Assembly (NCBI GenBank): GCA_947455705.1 | Contig: CANGPO010000011.1 | Location: 1-50,388, forward strand | Direction of reading: 5' to 3' | Source of the DNA: Actinomycetota bacterium | GTDB lineage: Bacteria; Actinomycetota; Actinomycetes; S36-B12; CAIYMF01 | Length of the DNA: 50,388 nucleotides | Made by a program: the position numbers and the translations under genes | The notes under the pieces: generated by a model | What the model was told of the DNA's origin: nothing | What the model saw: only the letters and a program-made list of their open reading frames with translations | The model's database searches: none | In this document: positions 18,107 through 27,778 of the stretch, one piece after another | How positions within the stretch are numbered: the stretch's first letter is position 1 | Layout of the letters: the number at the start of each line of letters is the position of its first letter

Positions 18107-18805
18107 ATGACTTCTGCATCTGATGTGATCTCGGGCCGCACATTCGTCGTTACTGAGCTCGGTGGCGTGGTGTTGTCGAACTATCGACCCACCATCAGCT
18201 TCGGGCCGGACAACAGCGTTAGCGGACAATCAGTGAACAACTTTCACGGCACCTATACGTCGGACGGCGCGGTTCTGACCATTGGCCCCATGGCAACCAC
18301 GCGAATGATGGGCATCCCCGAGGCCCAAGACATCGAAAACGCGCTGATGAGCACCTTGGCCCTCCCGCTCACCGTTTCCGTCGACCCTCATGGCTCCGTG
18401 CGCCTTGCGGGACACGCGGCCTCGCTCGTCCTGGCAGAGGGCTCCGCCGACGATTTTGAAGCGCACGCAACTGACACGATCACGGTCACGGGCAATGTGG
18501 TGTACCGCCAAAGGATCGCGCTACCTGAGAATGCGGAGATCACCGTTTCGATCATTGACGCATCGCTGGCCGACGCCCCAGCTCCGGTTTTGGCCAGTCA
18601 GGTGATCCATGGTGGCCAAGTGCCGATCCCGTTCGACCTTGAACTCAACCTCGGTTCGGTGCGACCAAACGCGCTGCTATCCATCGGCGCTCGCATCGAG
18701 TCCGACGGTCAACTCATCTGGATTACAGACATGGTGACTCCGCTCGATCCATCGTCTGACGTTCAGGATGTCACTCTGAACGTGATTCAGGTCGGCGCCG
18801 AGTAA
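18107..18805 (+). CDS. META (HslJ-like) plus YbaY-like domain protein
   Basis: This 232-residue protein has two parts. Residues 7-110 resemble a META/HslJ domain (GRTFVVTELGG, then TISFGPDNSVSGQSVNNFHGTY and LTIGPMATTRMMG). Residues 125-230 resemble the YbaY/YscW-like beta domain (TITVTGNVVYRQRIALPENAEITVSI). In other bacteria both domains occur in lipoproteins tied to stress or outer-envelope function, but no signal peptide or lipobox is visible here, so it may be cytoplasmic or exported another way. It is followed after 52 bases by a small membrane protein gene. Confidence 0.7.
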   Translation: MTSASDVISGRTFVVTELGGVVLSNYRPTISFGPDNSVSGQSVNNFHGTYTSDGAVLTIGPMATTRMMGIPEAQDIENALMSTLALPLTVSVDPHGSVRLAGHAASLVLAEGSADDFEAHATDTITVTGNVVYRQRIALPENAEITVSIIDASLADAPAPVLASQVIHGGQVPIPFDLELNLGSVRPNALLSIGARIESDGQLIWITDMVTPLDPSSDVQDVTLNVIQVGAE

Positions 18806-18857
18806 ATCTTCCCGAACGCACTGTCGGCCAAGAGGAATCGGCCGATACGCTCCGATC

Positions 18858-19499
18858 ATGTTTGACAACCTCACTTTGTATCCCTCGTTGCCTTCTGCAC
18901 GCCGACAACAGATAGTTCGCGATGTCCTCTCGCTGGCCCTCATCGCATTCTTCATCTGGTGCGGAGTGAAGGTTCATGACGTTGTTGCGGAGTTGTCCGT
19001 AATCGGTACTGCCGTTTACGATGCCGGCTCGAATGTTCAAAACTCATTCGACTCCGTCGCCGGCGCCGTCAACGGCATTCCGGTAGTTGGTGGCGCACTG
19101 GCCGATGCGTTCCACAACGCCGGTCAGGGCACGGGTGGGAATGTGGCCCAGTCTGCTCAGGCGAGTGTCGATGCCATCAACAAATTGGCCACCGTGCTCG
19201 GCGTGGTCACTGCTCTTCTTCCGATTTCCGTTCTGGTAGTAGCAGCGCTCCCCCGTCGTATCCGCGGAATCCGGGAGATGACGGCGGCGAACACGATGGC
19301 CAATCTCGACCTGAACGATCCTGAGCGTCGTCGACTTCTGGCAATGCGTGCGGCATTCGGTCTGCCTTTCCGCGAACTACTTCCCTACACCAGCGATCCA
19401 TTTGGCGACTTGGCGGCCGGTCGGTACGACGCGTTGATCGCCGCCGCACTTGCTGATGTAGGCCTGTGGCCGTCAACTCCAACGAAACCTCTGAGCTAG
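18858..19499 (+). CDS. Membrane protein with two predicted spans, unknown function
   Basis: I do not recognise this 213-residue protein. A helix near residues 24-40 (DVLSLALIAFFIWCGVKVH) and another near 113-132 (VVTALLPISVLVVAALP) flank a loop rich in Gly, Ala, Asn and Val. The C-terminal third is charged and probably cytoplasmic. It ends 27 bases before the ABC ATPase start at 19527, so it may belong to the same transcript and accompany that exporter, but no function can be stated. Confidence 0.7.
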   Translation: MFDNLTLYPSLPSARRQQIVRDVLSLALIAFFIWCGVKVHDVVAELSVIGTAVYDAGSNVQNSFDSVAGAVNGIPVVGGALADAFHNAGQGTGGNVAQSAQASVDAINKLATVLGVVTALLPISVLVVAALPRRIRGIREMTAANTMANLDLNDPERRRLLAMRAAFGLPFRELLPYTSDPFGDLAAGRYDALIAAALADVGLWPSTPTKPLS

Positions 19500-19526
19500 C
19501 GACGTAGGATGAAACGGGGGGAACGC

Positions 19527-20243
19527 ATGTTTGATGTCGCGGTTCGAGTTAGCGATCTTGTCGTCGAGCGTGGGCCTGTAGCGGCCCTTGCGGACATCTC
19601 TGTGAACATCGCTAGCGGTCGCATCACCGGACTACTTGGCCCATCGGGTTCGGGTAAGTCCACGTTGATGCGCGCAATTGTAGGCGTTCAGGTTGTGACG
19701 TCCGGTTCCGTTACCGTGTTGGGGCTACCCGCCGGCGAGGCGGAACTGCGCTCCCGGGTTGGCTATGTCACTCAAGCTCCGTCGGTGTATCGAGACCTCA
19801 CCGTCCGCGAAAACCTGTCGTATTTCCAGACGATTGTTGGTGCTGATCCCTCGGACGTCGACCGAGTCCTGGAGGCCGTGGATTTAGCATCGGTCCACAA
19901 GCGCCTCGTCAAAACCCTTTCCGGTGGTCAGGAGAGTCGCGTCTCACTCGCCACGGCTCTTCTCGGCAAACCCGAGTTGCTGATTCTGGACGAACCAACC
20001 GTCGGACTTGATCCCGTTCTGCGTCGCGACTTATGGGGGTTGTTCCATTCACTGGCTGATTCCGGGCTAAGCCTTCTGGTCTCGAGCCACGTCATGGACG
20101 AGGCCTCGCGCTGTCATGACCTGCTTCTCATGCGCGAGGGACGCCTGCTCGCACACGGCACCGAGAGCGAGTTGCTTACGAAAACCTCGGCCCCTGACAT
20201 CGAGTCGGCGTTCCTTTCCCTCGTTGACGGACATGCAGCATGA
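19527..20243 (+). CDS. ABC-2 type exporter ATP-binding protein
   Basis: This ATPase of about 238 residues has Walker A GPSGSGKST, Q-loop YVTQAPSVYRDLTV, signature LSGGQESR, Walker B LLILDEPTVGLDP and the switch histidine in SSHVMDEA. The ATG at 19527 is preferred because a G-rich ribosome site lies just upstream; an ATG at 19509 is in frame but poorly placed. It overlaps the permease gene by four bases. Members of this group export drugs, lipids or polysaccharides, and the substrate is unknown. Confidence 0.9.
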   Translation: MFDVAVRVSDLVVERGPVAALADISVNIASGRITGLLGPSGSGKSTLMRAIVGVQVVTSGSVTVLGLPAGEAELRSRVGYVTQAPSVYRDLTVRENLSYFQTIVGADPSDVDRVLEAVDLASVHKRLVKTLSGGQESRVSLATALLGKPELLILDEPTVGLDPVLRRDLWGLFHSLADSGLSLLVSSHVMDEASRCHDLLLMREGRLLAHGTESELLTKTSAPDIESAFLSLVDGHAA

Positions 20244-20971
20244 GTATTCGCAGAACGATGGCCACGGCCCGTCGTGTACTCACGCAACTACGTCACGACC
20301 CTCGAACGATCGCGTTACTCCTAGTGGTACCGGCGATGTTAATGACCCTCTTGGCGTGGATTCTCGACGATGCCAACTGGCAGCGGTATGCCCCCGGACT
20401 CTTGGGGATCTTTCCCATGCTCGTCATGTTCCTGGTGACCAGTGTGGCCACCCTACGGGAACGAACGAGCGGCACCCTCGAGCGGCTGCTGTCCATGCCG
20501 ATGAGTAAGGCCGATTTCGTTGTGGGCTACGCGCTTGCTTTTGGCATTCTCGCGACGATTCAAGGCATCATCGTCGGCGGGCTGTGCTTCACGTTGCTTG
20601 GGCTCTCCATGCAGGGACCAACCTCTCTGGTACTCATGGTCGCTGTTCTCGATGGACTACTCGGCACCGCGATGGGGTTGTTCGTTTCTGCCTTCGCGCA
20701 GACGGAGTTTCAAGCAGTGCAGTTTATGCCGGTGGCCTTACTTCCACAGTTTCTCCTGTGTGGGCTTATCGTTCCTACCGACCAGTTACCGTCCGTCCTG
20801 AAGTTCATTTCGACCTTGCTGCCCCTGACCTACGCATTCGAGGCGATGCAGAAACTTGCCCGCAACGCGACGGTCTCCTCTGGATTCTGGGCCGACGTGG
20901 CCATACTCGTTGCCATGGCCGTCGCACTGCTGGCTGCTGGTACGGCCACCTTGCGTCGGCGCACTGTGTAG
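20240..20971 (+). CDS. ABC-2 type exporter permease
   Basis: This 243-residue permease has six hydrophobic spans and the ABC-2 segment RERTSGTLERLLSMPMSKADFVVGY. It starts within the ATPase stop codon (ATGA), so the two subunits are coupled and probably form a homodimeric exporter. It converges on an acetyltransferase gene ten bases later. A small GTGTAG/CTACAC inverted repeat covers the junction and might help end both transcripts. Confidence 0.88.
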   Translation: MSIRRTMATARRVLTQLRHDPRTIALLLVVPAMLMTLLAWILDDANWQRYAPGLLGIFPMLVMFLVTSVATLRERTSGTLERLLSMPMSKADFVVGYALAFGILATIQGIIVGGLCFTLLGLSMQGPTSLVLMVAVLDGLLGTAMGLFVSAFAQTEFQAVQFMPVALLPQFLLCGLIVPTDQLPSVLKFISTLLPLTYAFEAMQKLARNATVSSGFWADVAILVAMAVALLAAGTATLRRRTV

Positions 20972-20981
20972 CGACCGATGC

Positions 20982-21491
20982 CTACACCTCGAGGTCAAGC
21001 TCCCAACGTTGCATGATTCCATCGTCATCGGTGTCCACCATGCGCACGAACTGAAAGCCAGTCGCGGAGGCCAGCCTCGCAGATGCACGGTTGTCAGGCG
21101 AGATAACTGCGACGACCTTGCGAATCCCCAATGCCGGCCACGTGGCAATGAGGCCGCCGACAGCTTCCCGAGCTAAACCACTACCGCGTGTAGATTCCGC
21201 GATGCCATACCCGATCTCGATCGAGCCCGCCGGATCCGGAGCGTGAATCGCCCCCACGCCACCGATCGCCGTTGCCGCCGCATCATTCAAACAAATTTGG
21301 AACGGCCCCCACGGAGTATCTGGGTCGTAGTGCGTGCCTGCCTCGAGAGCTATCGACGCAACGACTATGTCGCCTTCAGTCGGATACCCATCAGCCCACG
21401 ATCGGGTTCCCGGGTCACCGTCGACGATCGCTGCGCACACGTCTCTCGGAAGCGGTCGCAGGCGTAACCGTTCCGTCACGATCTCAACCAT
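20982..21491 (-). CDS. GNAT family N-acetyltransferase
   Basis: This protein of about 169 residues begins MVEIVTERLRLRPL and has the acetyl-CoA loop GYGIAESTRGSGLAREAVGGL, then SPDNRASARLASATGFQFV. The start at 21491 lies four bases after the stop of the upstream Nudix gene, which suggests coupled translation; longer in-frame starts overlap that gene. The acceptor molecule is unknown. It is one of two acetyltransferases in the window and is not a close copy of the one at 726-1298. Confidence 0.83.
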   Translation of the reverse strand: MVEIVTERLRLRPLPRDVCAAIVDGDPGTRSWADGYPTEGDIVVASIALEAGTHYDPDTPWGPFQICLNDAAATAIGGVGAIHAPDPAGSIEIGYGIAESTRGSGLAREAVGGLIATWPALGIRKVVAVISPDNRASARLASATGFQFVRMVDTDDDGIMQRWELDLEV

Positions 21492-21495
21492 GTGA

Positions 21496-22041
21496 CTAGG
21501 GCAGAACTCCGACATGGGCCAACGCGAGACGCAGTAGGCGATCCTGACCACCTGTCATCTCCTGCGACACGACATCCGATGCGGCTTCTTGCGGAGTCAT
21601 CCACACAAGGTCCAGAGCTGAGGTTGACGGCACGCAGTCACCGGATACGGGAACCACGAAGGCCAACGACACAGCGTGTTGGCGGGGATCGTGAAAACCC
21701 GAGACCTCTTGATGTGGGAAGTACTCGATCACCGTAAATGGTTGGGGTGATGCGGGGATCCGTGGCAGTGCCATCGAACCAAGATCCTTCTCCAGGTGAC
21801 GAATCAATGCATCCCGGATTCGTTCTCCATAAAGCACCCTGCCAGACACCGGAGCACGGCTGATACTCCCATCCGGCATTGCACGAAGCAGCAATCCAAT
21901 CGAGGTCACTACCCCGCGTTCATCAACGCGCACTGGAACTGCATCGATGTACACGATCGGGAGCCGCTCTCGAGCACCATCAAGCTCATCGCGCGACATC
22001 CAACCCGGTACTACCTGGGTCACATCGGTCATGTCGGTCAT
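21496..22041 (-). CDS. DUF4916 Nudix-fold protein with a degenerate Nudix box
   Basis: This 181-residue protein resembles the actinobacterial DUF4916 family of Nudix-like proteins (VPGWMSRDELDGARERLPIVYIDAVPVR at the start). The Nudix box region GRVLYGERIRDALIRHLEKD keeps the leading Gly and Glu spacing, but the catalytic REUXEE core reads RHLEKD, so normal metal-dependent hydrolysis may be weak or lost. Substrate is unknown. It is followed directly by the acetyltransferase gene. Confidence 0.75.
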   Translation of the reverse strand: MTDMTDVTQVVPGWMSRDELDGARERLPIVYIDAVPVRVDERGVVTSIGLLLRAMPDGSISRAPVSGRVLYGERIRDALIRHLEKDLGSMALPRIPASPQPFTVIEYFPHQEVSGFHDPRQHAVSLAFVVPVSGDCVPSTSALDLVWMTPQEAASDVVSQEMTGGQDRLLRLALAHVGVLP

Positions 22042-22120
22042 GATCCGAGATTACGACCTCCGGGCCACAAACACGGGGTAGACCCGCCTACCGAGGAATT
22101 CAAAAGACATTCACATGGCA

Positions 22121-22136
22121 TGTGGGGCACCCCACA
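22121..22136. promoter_or_regulatory. Inverted repeat upstream of the SRPBCC gene
   Basis: TGTGGGG and CCCCACA form a perfect seven-base-pair inverted repeat with a two-base centre, 37 bases before the SRPBCC start and in the gap shared with the divergent Nudix gene. A second, weaker repeat (GGTAG/CTACC) is at 22077-22092. It may be an operator. Confidence 0.4.
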
Positions 22137-22172
22137 GCGCCGTTTCGTCGAGAAGAGTGGAAGATATCCCCT

Positions 22173-22574
22173 ATGCGTTTAACTCTACGCGCCGACGGCG
22201 ATGCGGCAATTGCCTTGGTTTGGGATCGTTGCCTGTATCCCGATCAGTGGCCTACGTGGGCACCGCAGATTCGCCGGGTGGATTGTGACGCCGAGACGAT
22301 CGGAATCGGGGTCACCGGAACGGTCTTCGGCGTTGTACCCAACTTGGGAGCCACCTTCGAAGTGGTGGAGTTTGATCCGGCCAATCATCGCTGGCTTTGG
22401 GATGTCGTAGCTGGACCAGTCAAGATGCGTCTTGAGCACTCGACGGTGGAACGAATCGGCGGCGGTACGTCAACCACGCTCATCGCGGACGGTCCGGTAG
22501 CGGCCGTTCTTACCTACGCCCCAGTTGCCCGCATTTCCCTCGAATCCCTCGTGCGGCCAACGAGCTTGACTTAA
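22173..22574 (+). CDS. SRPBCC (START-like) family protein
   Basis: This protein of about 133 residues looks like a helix-grip SRPBCC domain: an N-terminal strand and helix (RLTLRADGDAAIALVWD), DQWPTWAPQIRRVD, then repeated strands such as GATFEVVEFDPANHRWLWDV. These proteins bind hydrophobic ligands or act as polyketide cyclases. The function is not known here. The ATG at 22173 follows a purine-rich ribosome site. It faces the thioesterase gene across 41 bases. Confidence 0.7.
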   Translation: MRLTLRADGDAAIALVWDRCLYPDQWPTWAPQIRRVDCDAETIGIGVTGTVFGVVPNLGATFEVVEFDPANHRWLWDVVAGPVKMRLEHSTVERIGGGTSTTLIADGPVAAVLTYAPVARISLESLVRPTSLT

Positions 22575-22615
22575 GCCGCGCTCGGACGTATCCGGCCGAG
22601 ACGTCTGGGCACGTA

Positions 22616-23080
22616 CTACTTACGTACGAGACGAAGCGTCCACAGAACGGTCATCTGACCTGTGATCAGCCGGTCAGCACCCTCACCTGTCGACAACTCA
22701 ATATTGATGGTGAACTCAGGACGTTGACCTTGGGATACCACGTCCATGATCTCGTCACGTGATGTCAGCATTGTGGCCACGGCCGTCACCGGACCCATCG
22801 CAACCTTGAGGTACCGAATTGTCGCCTCAACGGCCAGCGGGGTTACCACGTCTGGAATATCACCGAAATTAGCGAAGATCAGGGCACCGGACGCGGACTC
22901 GGCAAGCGTGAACATCGCTCCGGCATGTGGTCCGCCAATGTGATTGTGATACGGCGGCGTGCTTTGTAACACCATGACCGCGCGATCGTAGGTGAGCTCG
23001 TCAAACGTGAGCCCTAGGGTGCCCACCATGGGGACGGCAGTTGGCAGGGTGTCACGTACAACATCGAGATCAAGTGGCAT
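22616..23080 (-). CDS. Hot-dog fold thioesterase (DUF4442/PaaI-like)
   Basis: This 154-residue protein shows the hot-dog fold of acyl-CoA thioesterases, with HNHIGGPHAGAMFTLAESASGALI forming the central helix and active-site region, and a strand set such as RAVMVLQSTPPY. It probably hydrolyses an acyl-CoA thioester; which one is unknown. It is divergent from the HAD-like phosphatase gene, with 28 bases between the two chosen starts, so promoters must overlap or one gene lacks its own. Confidence 0.75.
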   Translation of the reverse strand: MPLDLDVVRDTLPTAVPMVGTLGLTFDELTYDRAVMVLQSTPPYHNHIGGPHAGAMFTLAESASGALIFANFGDIPDVVTPLAVEATIRYLKVAMGPVTAVATMLTSRDEIMDVVSQGQRPEFTINIELSTGEGADRLITGQMTVLWTLRLVRK

Positions 23081-23108
23081 ACCGTGAGCCTATGCGTAGG
23101 TGGACACC

Positions 23109-23648
23109 ATGACGAGTAACTCCCCGAGAGACTTTTCGACCGAAACCGACGAACCACCCCGTCAGTTTTCGGTCTTCGACATCGACGGCGTACTTGCCGA
23201 TGTTCGTCACCGCCTGCATTACGTGCAACGCGCCCCGAAGGATTGGGATGGATTCTTTGCGCATATGGATCGCGATCTGGCCCTCGAGGAAGGCCTCGCG
23301 ATGGTTCTTCTGCGTGTAAGCCAGGGCGACGAGATCGTGTACCTGACTGGTCGTAATGAGGGATACCGCGAGGTCACGGCCGTCTGGTTAGCAGCGCAAG
23401 GCCTACCTACTGGACGCCTCATCATGCGACGCGATTCGGATCGTAGACCCGCACGGTTTTTTAAACCGGAGGCACTTGAGCGGCTTTCCCAACAGGGGAC
23501 GATCAACATCGTCGTCGACGATGACGATGCCGTGGTCACAGCACTACGAGCCAAGAATTGGCCCGTGTTCCATGCCACCTGGATGCCGAGCGATAAGGAT
23601 GAGCAACAGAGTTTGTTCAACGCCCAGGAAGTGGATGGCCGCAACTGA
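23109..23648 (+). CDS. HAD-superfamily phosphatase-like protein
   Basis: This protein of about 179 residues carries HAD motif I as FDIDGVLAD, motif II as YLTGRNEGYR and an acidic C-terminal motif IVVDDDDAV. The layout matches the polynucleotide kinase 3-prime phosphatase-like and acid-phosphatase branch of HAD proteins, which remove phosphate with magnesium. The ATG at 23109 follows a TAGGTGG ribosome-site-like stretch; a GTG nine bases earlier is also possible. It converges on gcvP. The substrate is not evident. Confidence 0.75.
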   Translation: MTSNSPRDFSTETDEPPRQFSVFDIDGVLADVRHRLHYVQRAPKDWDGFFAHMDRDLALEEGLAMVLLRVSQGDEIVYLTGRNEGYREVTAVWLAAQGLPTGRLIMRRDSDRRPARFFKPEALERLSQQGTINIVVDDDDAVVTALRAKNWPVFHATWMPSDKDEQQSLFNAQEVDGRN

Positions 23649-23680
23649 CGTCCACGACCATCCACTAGGCGACGTGGGCG

Positions 23681-26632
23681 CTACTCGGCGAATGCTTCCG
23701 GTTCAGGACAGGCACAGACCAAGTTGCGATCCCCATAGGCACCATCAATCCGACGTACGGTTGGCCAGTACTTCGTCGAACGAAGTGATGGGGTCGGGTA
23801 GGCGGCCAATTCACGCGAGTATGGCTTATCCCACTCACCGAGCAGGCATTGGGCAGTGTGAGGGGCATTGCGCAGTGGTGAATCGTCGATCGGCCACACG
23901 CCTCGCGCCACGGAGTCAATCTCATTGCGGATGTCAATCATCGCGTCGCAGAACCGGTCGATTTCACCGAGGTCTTCGCTCTCGGTGGGCTCGATCATCA
24001 ACGTACCTGCGACTGGGAACGACATGGTTGGCGCATGGAAGCCGTAGTCGATGAGTCGCTTAGCGACATCGTCCACTGTGACACCTGTGTCCTTCGTGAT
24101 CTCACGAAGATCGACGATGCACTCATGAGCCACAAGACCTTCAAGGCCGGTGTAAAGAACCGGATAGTGGTCGCGAAGTCGGTGCGCAATGTAGTTCGCA
24201 TTGAGCACGGCGGTTTGGGTCGCGCGCGTCAATCCATCACCACCCATGAGTCGGATGTACGCCCACGGAATCGGGAGGATGCCTGCACTACCCCACGGCG
24301 CCCCGCTAACCGGTCCGATACCGCCGTTATCAAATCCGCGAGCCGTCGGGCCTGCCTCGGGACGCATGGGATGTGATGGCATAAACGGGGCTAGATGTGA
24401 ACGAACAGCCACCGGGCCAACACCAGGTCCACCTCCACCATGTGGGATGCAAAACGTCTTGTGCAGGTTCAAGTGCGAGACATCCGCACCGAACTTACCG
24501 GGCTTGGCCAATCCCACGAGCGCATTGAGGTTTGCCCCGTCGACGTACACCTGGCCACCTGCATCGTGCACCAAAGCGCAGATCTGCGTGATCGTCTCCT
24601 CGTACACACCAAAGGTGGATGGATAGGTCACCATCAATGCAGCAATCTGCGAACTGTGGGCGGCGATCTTGGCCCGCAGATCATCGAGGTCAACTTCACC
24701 TGTGTCTTTACAGGCCACGACGATGACTCGCATACCGGCCATGACAGCACTAGCCGCGTTGGTGCCATGTGCACTGGACGGGATAAGACACACGGTCCGA
24801 TCCAGGTCGCCGCGGGAACGGTGGTAGCCCCGGATCGCCATAAGCCCGGCGAACTCGCCCTGGCTTCCTGCGTTGGGCTGCAATGAAACCGCGTCGTACC
24901 CGGTAATTTCAACGAGGTAATCCTCCAGGCTGCGAATAAGTTCGACGTATCCGGCAGCCTGATGCAGCGGTGCGAATGGATGGATCTGAGCCCATTGCGG
25001 CTGAGTGATCGGCTCCATCTCGGTCGTCGCGTTGAGCTTCATAGTGCATGAGCCAAGCGGGATCATCGCCCGATCCAAAGCGATGTCCTTATCTGACAAC
25101 CTGCGCAGATAACGCAGCATGGCCGTCTCACTGCGATAGTTATGGAAGGTCTCATGCGTGAGGAATGCACTGGTACGCAACAACTCTAGAGGCAGCGAGC
25201 GTTCGGTCTTGAGTGCGAGATCATCAATGTCCGGTTCGTCGATGAGGTCCCGGCCGAGTACGTCGGCGAATGCTGCCCACACCTTCAGAAGGTCTGCACG
25301 CGTGGTTGTTTCATCAGTGCTGACACCCACGTGATCTTCATCGACGAGACGCAGATTCACTCCCAGCCGCTCCGCAGACGTGACGATCTCGCCTGCCAAA
25401 CCCGGGGTGCGAGCGGTCACGGTGTCGAAGAAGGCCGAGGTGGGAACGTCAACTCCGAGCCGTTCAAGACCGGCCGTCAGCGTTACCGCGTAACGATGCA
25501 CTCGGCTGGCGATCTGGTGCAGTCCATCTGGCCCGTGATACGCCGCGTAGAGGGCGGAGGTCACGGCCAGAAGTACCTGCGCGGTACAGATGTTGCTCGT
25601 CGCCTTTTCCCGCCGAATGTGTTGTTCACGGGTTTGAAGAGCCAGGCGGTATGCAGGTGCGCCATCAGCATCGACGCTCACACCAACGAGTCGTCCGGGC
25701 ATTGACCGCTCAAGCCCTTCGCGAACTGCCATAAAGCCAGCATGCGGACCACCGAATCCGAGCGGCACACCGAAACGCTGCGCCGAACCAACCGCGATAT
25801 CCGCTCCCAGTTCCCGTGGTGATGTGATCAGCGTGAGCGCGAGCAGATCGGTCGTTACCGCCACGACAGCATTGTCCGCGTGAGCTTGGTCAATAAAGGC
25901 GGCGATGTCACGGATCTGTCCACTGGAGCCGGGATACGACACCAAGGCACCGAAGAACGATCCACTCGGGACGGCGGCATCTACGTCAAACTCGACCAGC
26001 TCAATCCCCAACGGCTCAGCTCTGGTGGCCAACACCGCTTTTGTCTGGGGGTGAGTATCGCGATCAACGAGGAATCGCACCGAGTCACCCTTGCTCGAGC
26101 GGCGGGCTAACGTCATCGCTTCAGCAGCGGCCGTCGACTCATCAAGAAGGCTTGAACCCGCAATAGGTAGACCAGTGAGATCACTGATCACCGTCTGAAA
26201 GGTCAGCAGCGCTTCGAGTCGTCCTTGACTGATCTCGGGCTGGTAAGGCGTATAGGCGGTGTACCACGCAGGATTTTCAAGAACATTGCGACGGATCACC
26301 GCGGGTGTTGTCGTGTCGTAGTAACCAAGGCCGATCATTGAGCGAGCGACGGTGTTCGTCGACGCAAGTCGACGAAGCTCAGCAGCAACCTCAACTTCGG
26401 AGCCGGCTGTTGGGAGGTTTAGGCCATCGAGCCAGCGAATCGATTCCGGCACTGCGGCTTGGGCTAACTCGGACAGTGAGTTGTAGCCGACCTGGGCCAA
26501 CATGTGATCGATCGCGTCCCGGTTTGGGCCGATGTGACGATCAACGAATGGTGTTGCTCGATCGAGTGGTGAATGAACGGGGCTCTTACCTGACGGGGCC
26601 GAGGGACGCTGACCGGATGCGATCGGATTCAC
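23681..26632 (-). CDS. gcvP: Glycine dehydrogenase (decarboxylating), glycine cleavage P protein
   Basis: This 983-residue full-length P protein is the PLP enzyme that decarboxylates glycine and passes the aminomethyl group to the lipoyl arm of GcvH. The PLP lysine is Lys725 in [16 protein letters not shown]. The N-terminal half ([30 protein letters not shown]) and C-terminal half are both present in one chain. It starts at a GTG with a GGAGAG ribosome site, downstream of a tandem glycine riboswitch. gcvH is nearby (29755-30144); gcvT and the lipoamide dehydrogenase are not in the window. Confidence 0.97.
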   Translation of the reverse strand: MNPIASGQRPSAPSGKSPVHSPLDRATPFVDRHIGPNRDAIDHMLAQVGYNSLSELAQAAVPESIRWLDGLNLPTAGSEVEVAAELRRLASTNTVARSMIGLGYYDTTTPAVIRRNVLENPAWYTAYTPYQPEISQGRLEALLTFQTVISDLTGLPIAGSSLLDESTAAAEAMTLARRSSKGDSVRFLVDRDTHPQTKAVLATRAEPLGIELVEFDVDAAVPSGSFFGALVSYPGSSGQIRDIAAFIDQAHADNAVVAVTTDLLALTLITSPRELGADIAVGSAQRFGVPLGFGGPHAGFMAVREGLERSMPGRLVGVSVDADGAPAYRLALQTREQHIRREKATSNICTAQVLLAVTSALYAAYHGPDGLHQIASRVHRYAVTLTAGLERLGVDVPTSAFFDTVTARTPGLAGEIVTSAERLGVNLRLVDEDHVGVSTDETTTRADLLKVWAAFADVLGRDLIDEPDIDDLALKTERSLPLELLRTSAFLTHETFHNYRSETAMLRYLRRLSDKDIALDRAMIPLGSCTMKLNATTEMEPITQPQWAQIHPFAPLHQAAGYVELIRSLEDYLVEITGYDAVSLQPNAGSQGEFAGLMAIRGYHRSRGDLDRTVCLIPSSAHGTNAASAVMAGMRVIVVACKDTGEVDLDDLRAKIAAHSSQIAALMVTYPSTFGVYEETITQICALVHDAGGQVYVDGANLNALVGLAKPGKFGADVSHLNLHKTFCIPHGGGGPGVGPVAVRSHLAPFMPSHPMRPEAGPTARGFDNGGIGPVSGAPWGSAGILPIPWAYIRLMGGDGLTRATQTAVLNANYIAHRLRDHYPVLYTGLEGLVAHECIVDLREITKDTGVTVDDVAKRLIDYGFHAPTMSFPVAGTLMIEPTESEDLGEIDRFCDAMIDIRNEIDSVARGVWPIDDSPLRNAPHTAQCLLGEWDKPYSRELAAYPTPSLRSTKYWPTVRRIDGAYGDRNLVCACPEPEAFAE

Positions 26633-26683
26633 GTGGTGCTCTCCAAAGGTCGGACGACCGCCACGTCAACAACGTGGCGCTAC

Positions 26684-26876
26684 GTCCCCCTCTGTTTTCG
26701 CGCGAGTTCGCGCGCCTGAGAGCTTCACCGCGTAACGCGGCTTTCACCGTCGGCGGGGACCACCAGATCCCACTTTCCAGAGACGCTTCCCGGACGGTCC
26801 ATTGTGCCTGAGAGGTTGGCGGGGAGTTGCTCCTTCGGCGCCCATCGCTGGCTGCGATGGAACTCTCCCGGCCGGG
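26684..26876 (-). ncRNA. Tandem glycine riboswitch upstream of gcvP
   Basis: Reading the minus strand, the first aptamer (about 26876-26777) contains CGGGAGAG, GCCGAAGGAGCAAC and CCTCTCAGGC. The second (about 26776-26684) contains GCCGACGGTGAAAGC, GCTCTCAGGC and ACAGAGGGGG. These are conserved core segments of the glycine riboswitch, present twice as in cooperative tandem forms. In other bacteria glycine binding turns on the glycine-cleavage genes. An eight-base-pair hairpin at 26659-26679 lies between the aptamers and the gcvP start and may be part of the expression platform. Confidence 0.93.
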
Positions 26877-26974
26877 TTTGTGCGCACTTTAACGATACGC
26901 CGCGAAAGGGGCCAAGTCTCGCTTATCGAGGCCCAGATCTCGCAATTACGGTGATCTCGATCACCTTGTGATTG

Positions 26975-27628
26975 CTACGCAAGTGCGCGGGCGGCCCTGC
27001 GGGCTGACAGCTCATCCATGACGGCCGCCTCGACCTCGGAGATCTCGCTGACATTCTCGCTGGGCAGATCTGCCAGACTGCCTTCAACTTCGCGCCAGAC
27101 ACGTCCTACGGCGATACCAAAGACCCCTTGGCCACCCTGGACCAAGTCGATGACCTCATCTTGGCTGCGGCACTCATAAACGCTGGCGCCATCGCTCATC
27201 AGCGTGACCTGAGCGAGATCGTCAACACCGCGCTCGCGCAAATGCTCGACCGCCGTACGAATGCTCTGGAGTGATACGCCGGTCTCAAGGAGTCGCTTAA
27301 TGACTTTGAGAACGAGAATGTCGCGGAAGCTGTACAGGCGCTGGCTACCAGAGCCGGCAGCCGTGCGAACCGATGGCTCAAGCAGGCCGGTGCGTGCCCA
27401 GTAATCGAGCTGGCGGTACGTGATCCCCGCGGCCGAGCATGCGATGGGGCCGCGGAAACCGACGTTCTCGGATCGGGGAAGGACATCATCGCCGAAAAGC
27501 AGCCCCTGTTGACCGGCGCGCTTCATAGCGTCCGCACGATCGGCTTGGGTGGCTGACTCAACGTGTGAACTGCTGAGCCCTTGACCCTCGTCTACACCAC
27601 TCACAGTGCTACCTCCGGCTGTCGTCAT
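26975..27628 (-). CDS. MerR family regulator (Rv1830-like)
   Basis: This 217-residue regulator has a MerR helix-turn-helix (AAGITYRQLDYWARTGLLEPS, then LYSFRDILVLKVIKRLLETGVSLQSIR) and a C-terminal part with VYECRSQDEVIDLVQGGQGVFGIAV. It fits the second MerR gene in the conserved actinobacterial gcvH-garA-merR-bfn-merR block. In mycobacteria related proteins affect growth and cell-division timing; the ligand here is unknown. The first 30 or so residues are low-complexity, so the true start may be later. It lies between the bfn gene and the gcvP riboswitch. Confidence 0.88.
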   Translation of the reverse strand: MTTAGGSTVSGVDEGQGLSSSHVESATQADRADAMKRAGQQGLLFGDDVLPRSENVGFRGPIACSAAGITYRQLDYWARTGLLEPSVRTAAGSGSQRLYSFRDILVLKVIKRLLETGVSLQSIRTAVEHLRERGVDDLAQVTLMSDGASVYECRSQDEVIDLVQGGQGVFGIAVGRVWREVEGSLADLPSENVSEISEVEAAVMDELSARRAARALA

Positions 27629-27778
27629 GCCGCGGATTGGGGGAACAACACCGCGAGAGTTACATCAACGACATTCACTATGAAAGGTAGGGGGAACCAT
27701 CGGCCGGGTCAACGCCCGAGGTCACGACACGCCGAACGGATACCTAAGTCTCAACTACCGATCGAGTGTTTCGACACG

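Noticed and set aside
23476-24054. Open frame across the HAD gene and gcvP ends
   Set aside because: It is out of frame with two well-supported convergent genes.
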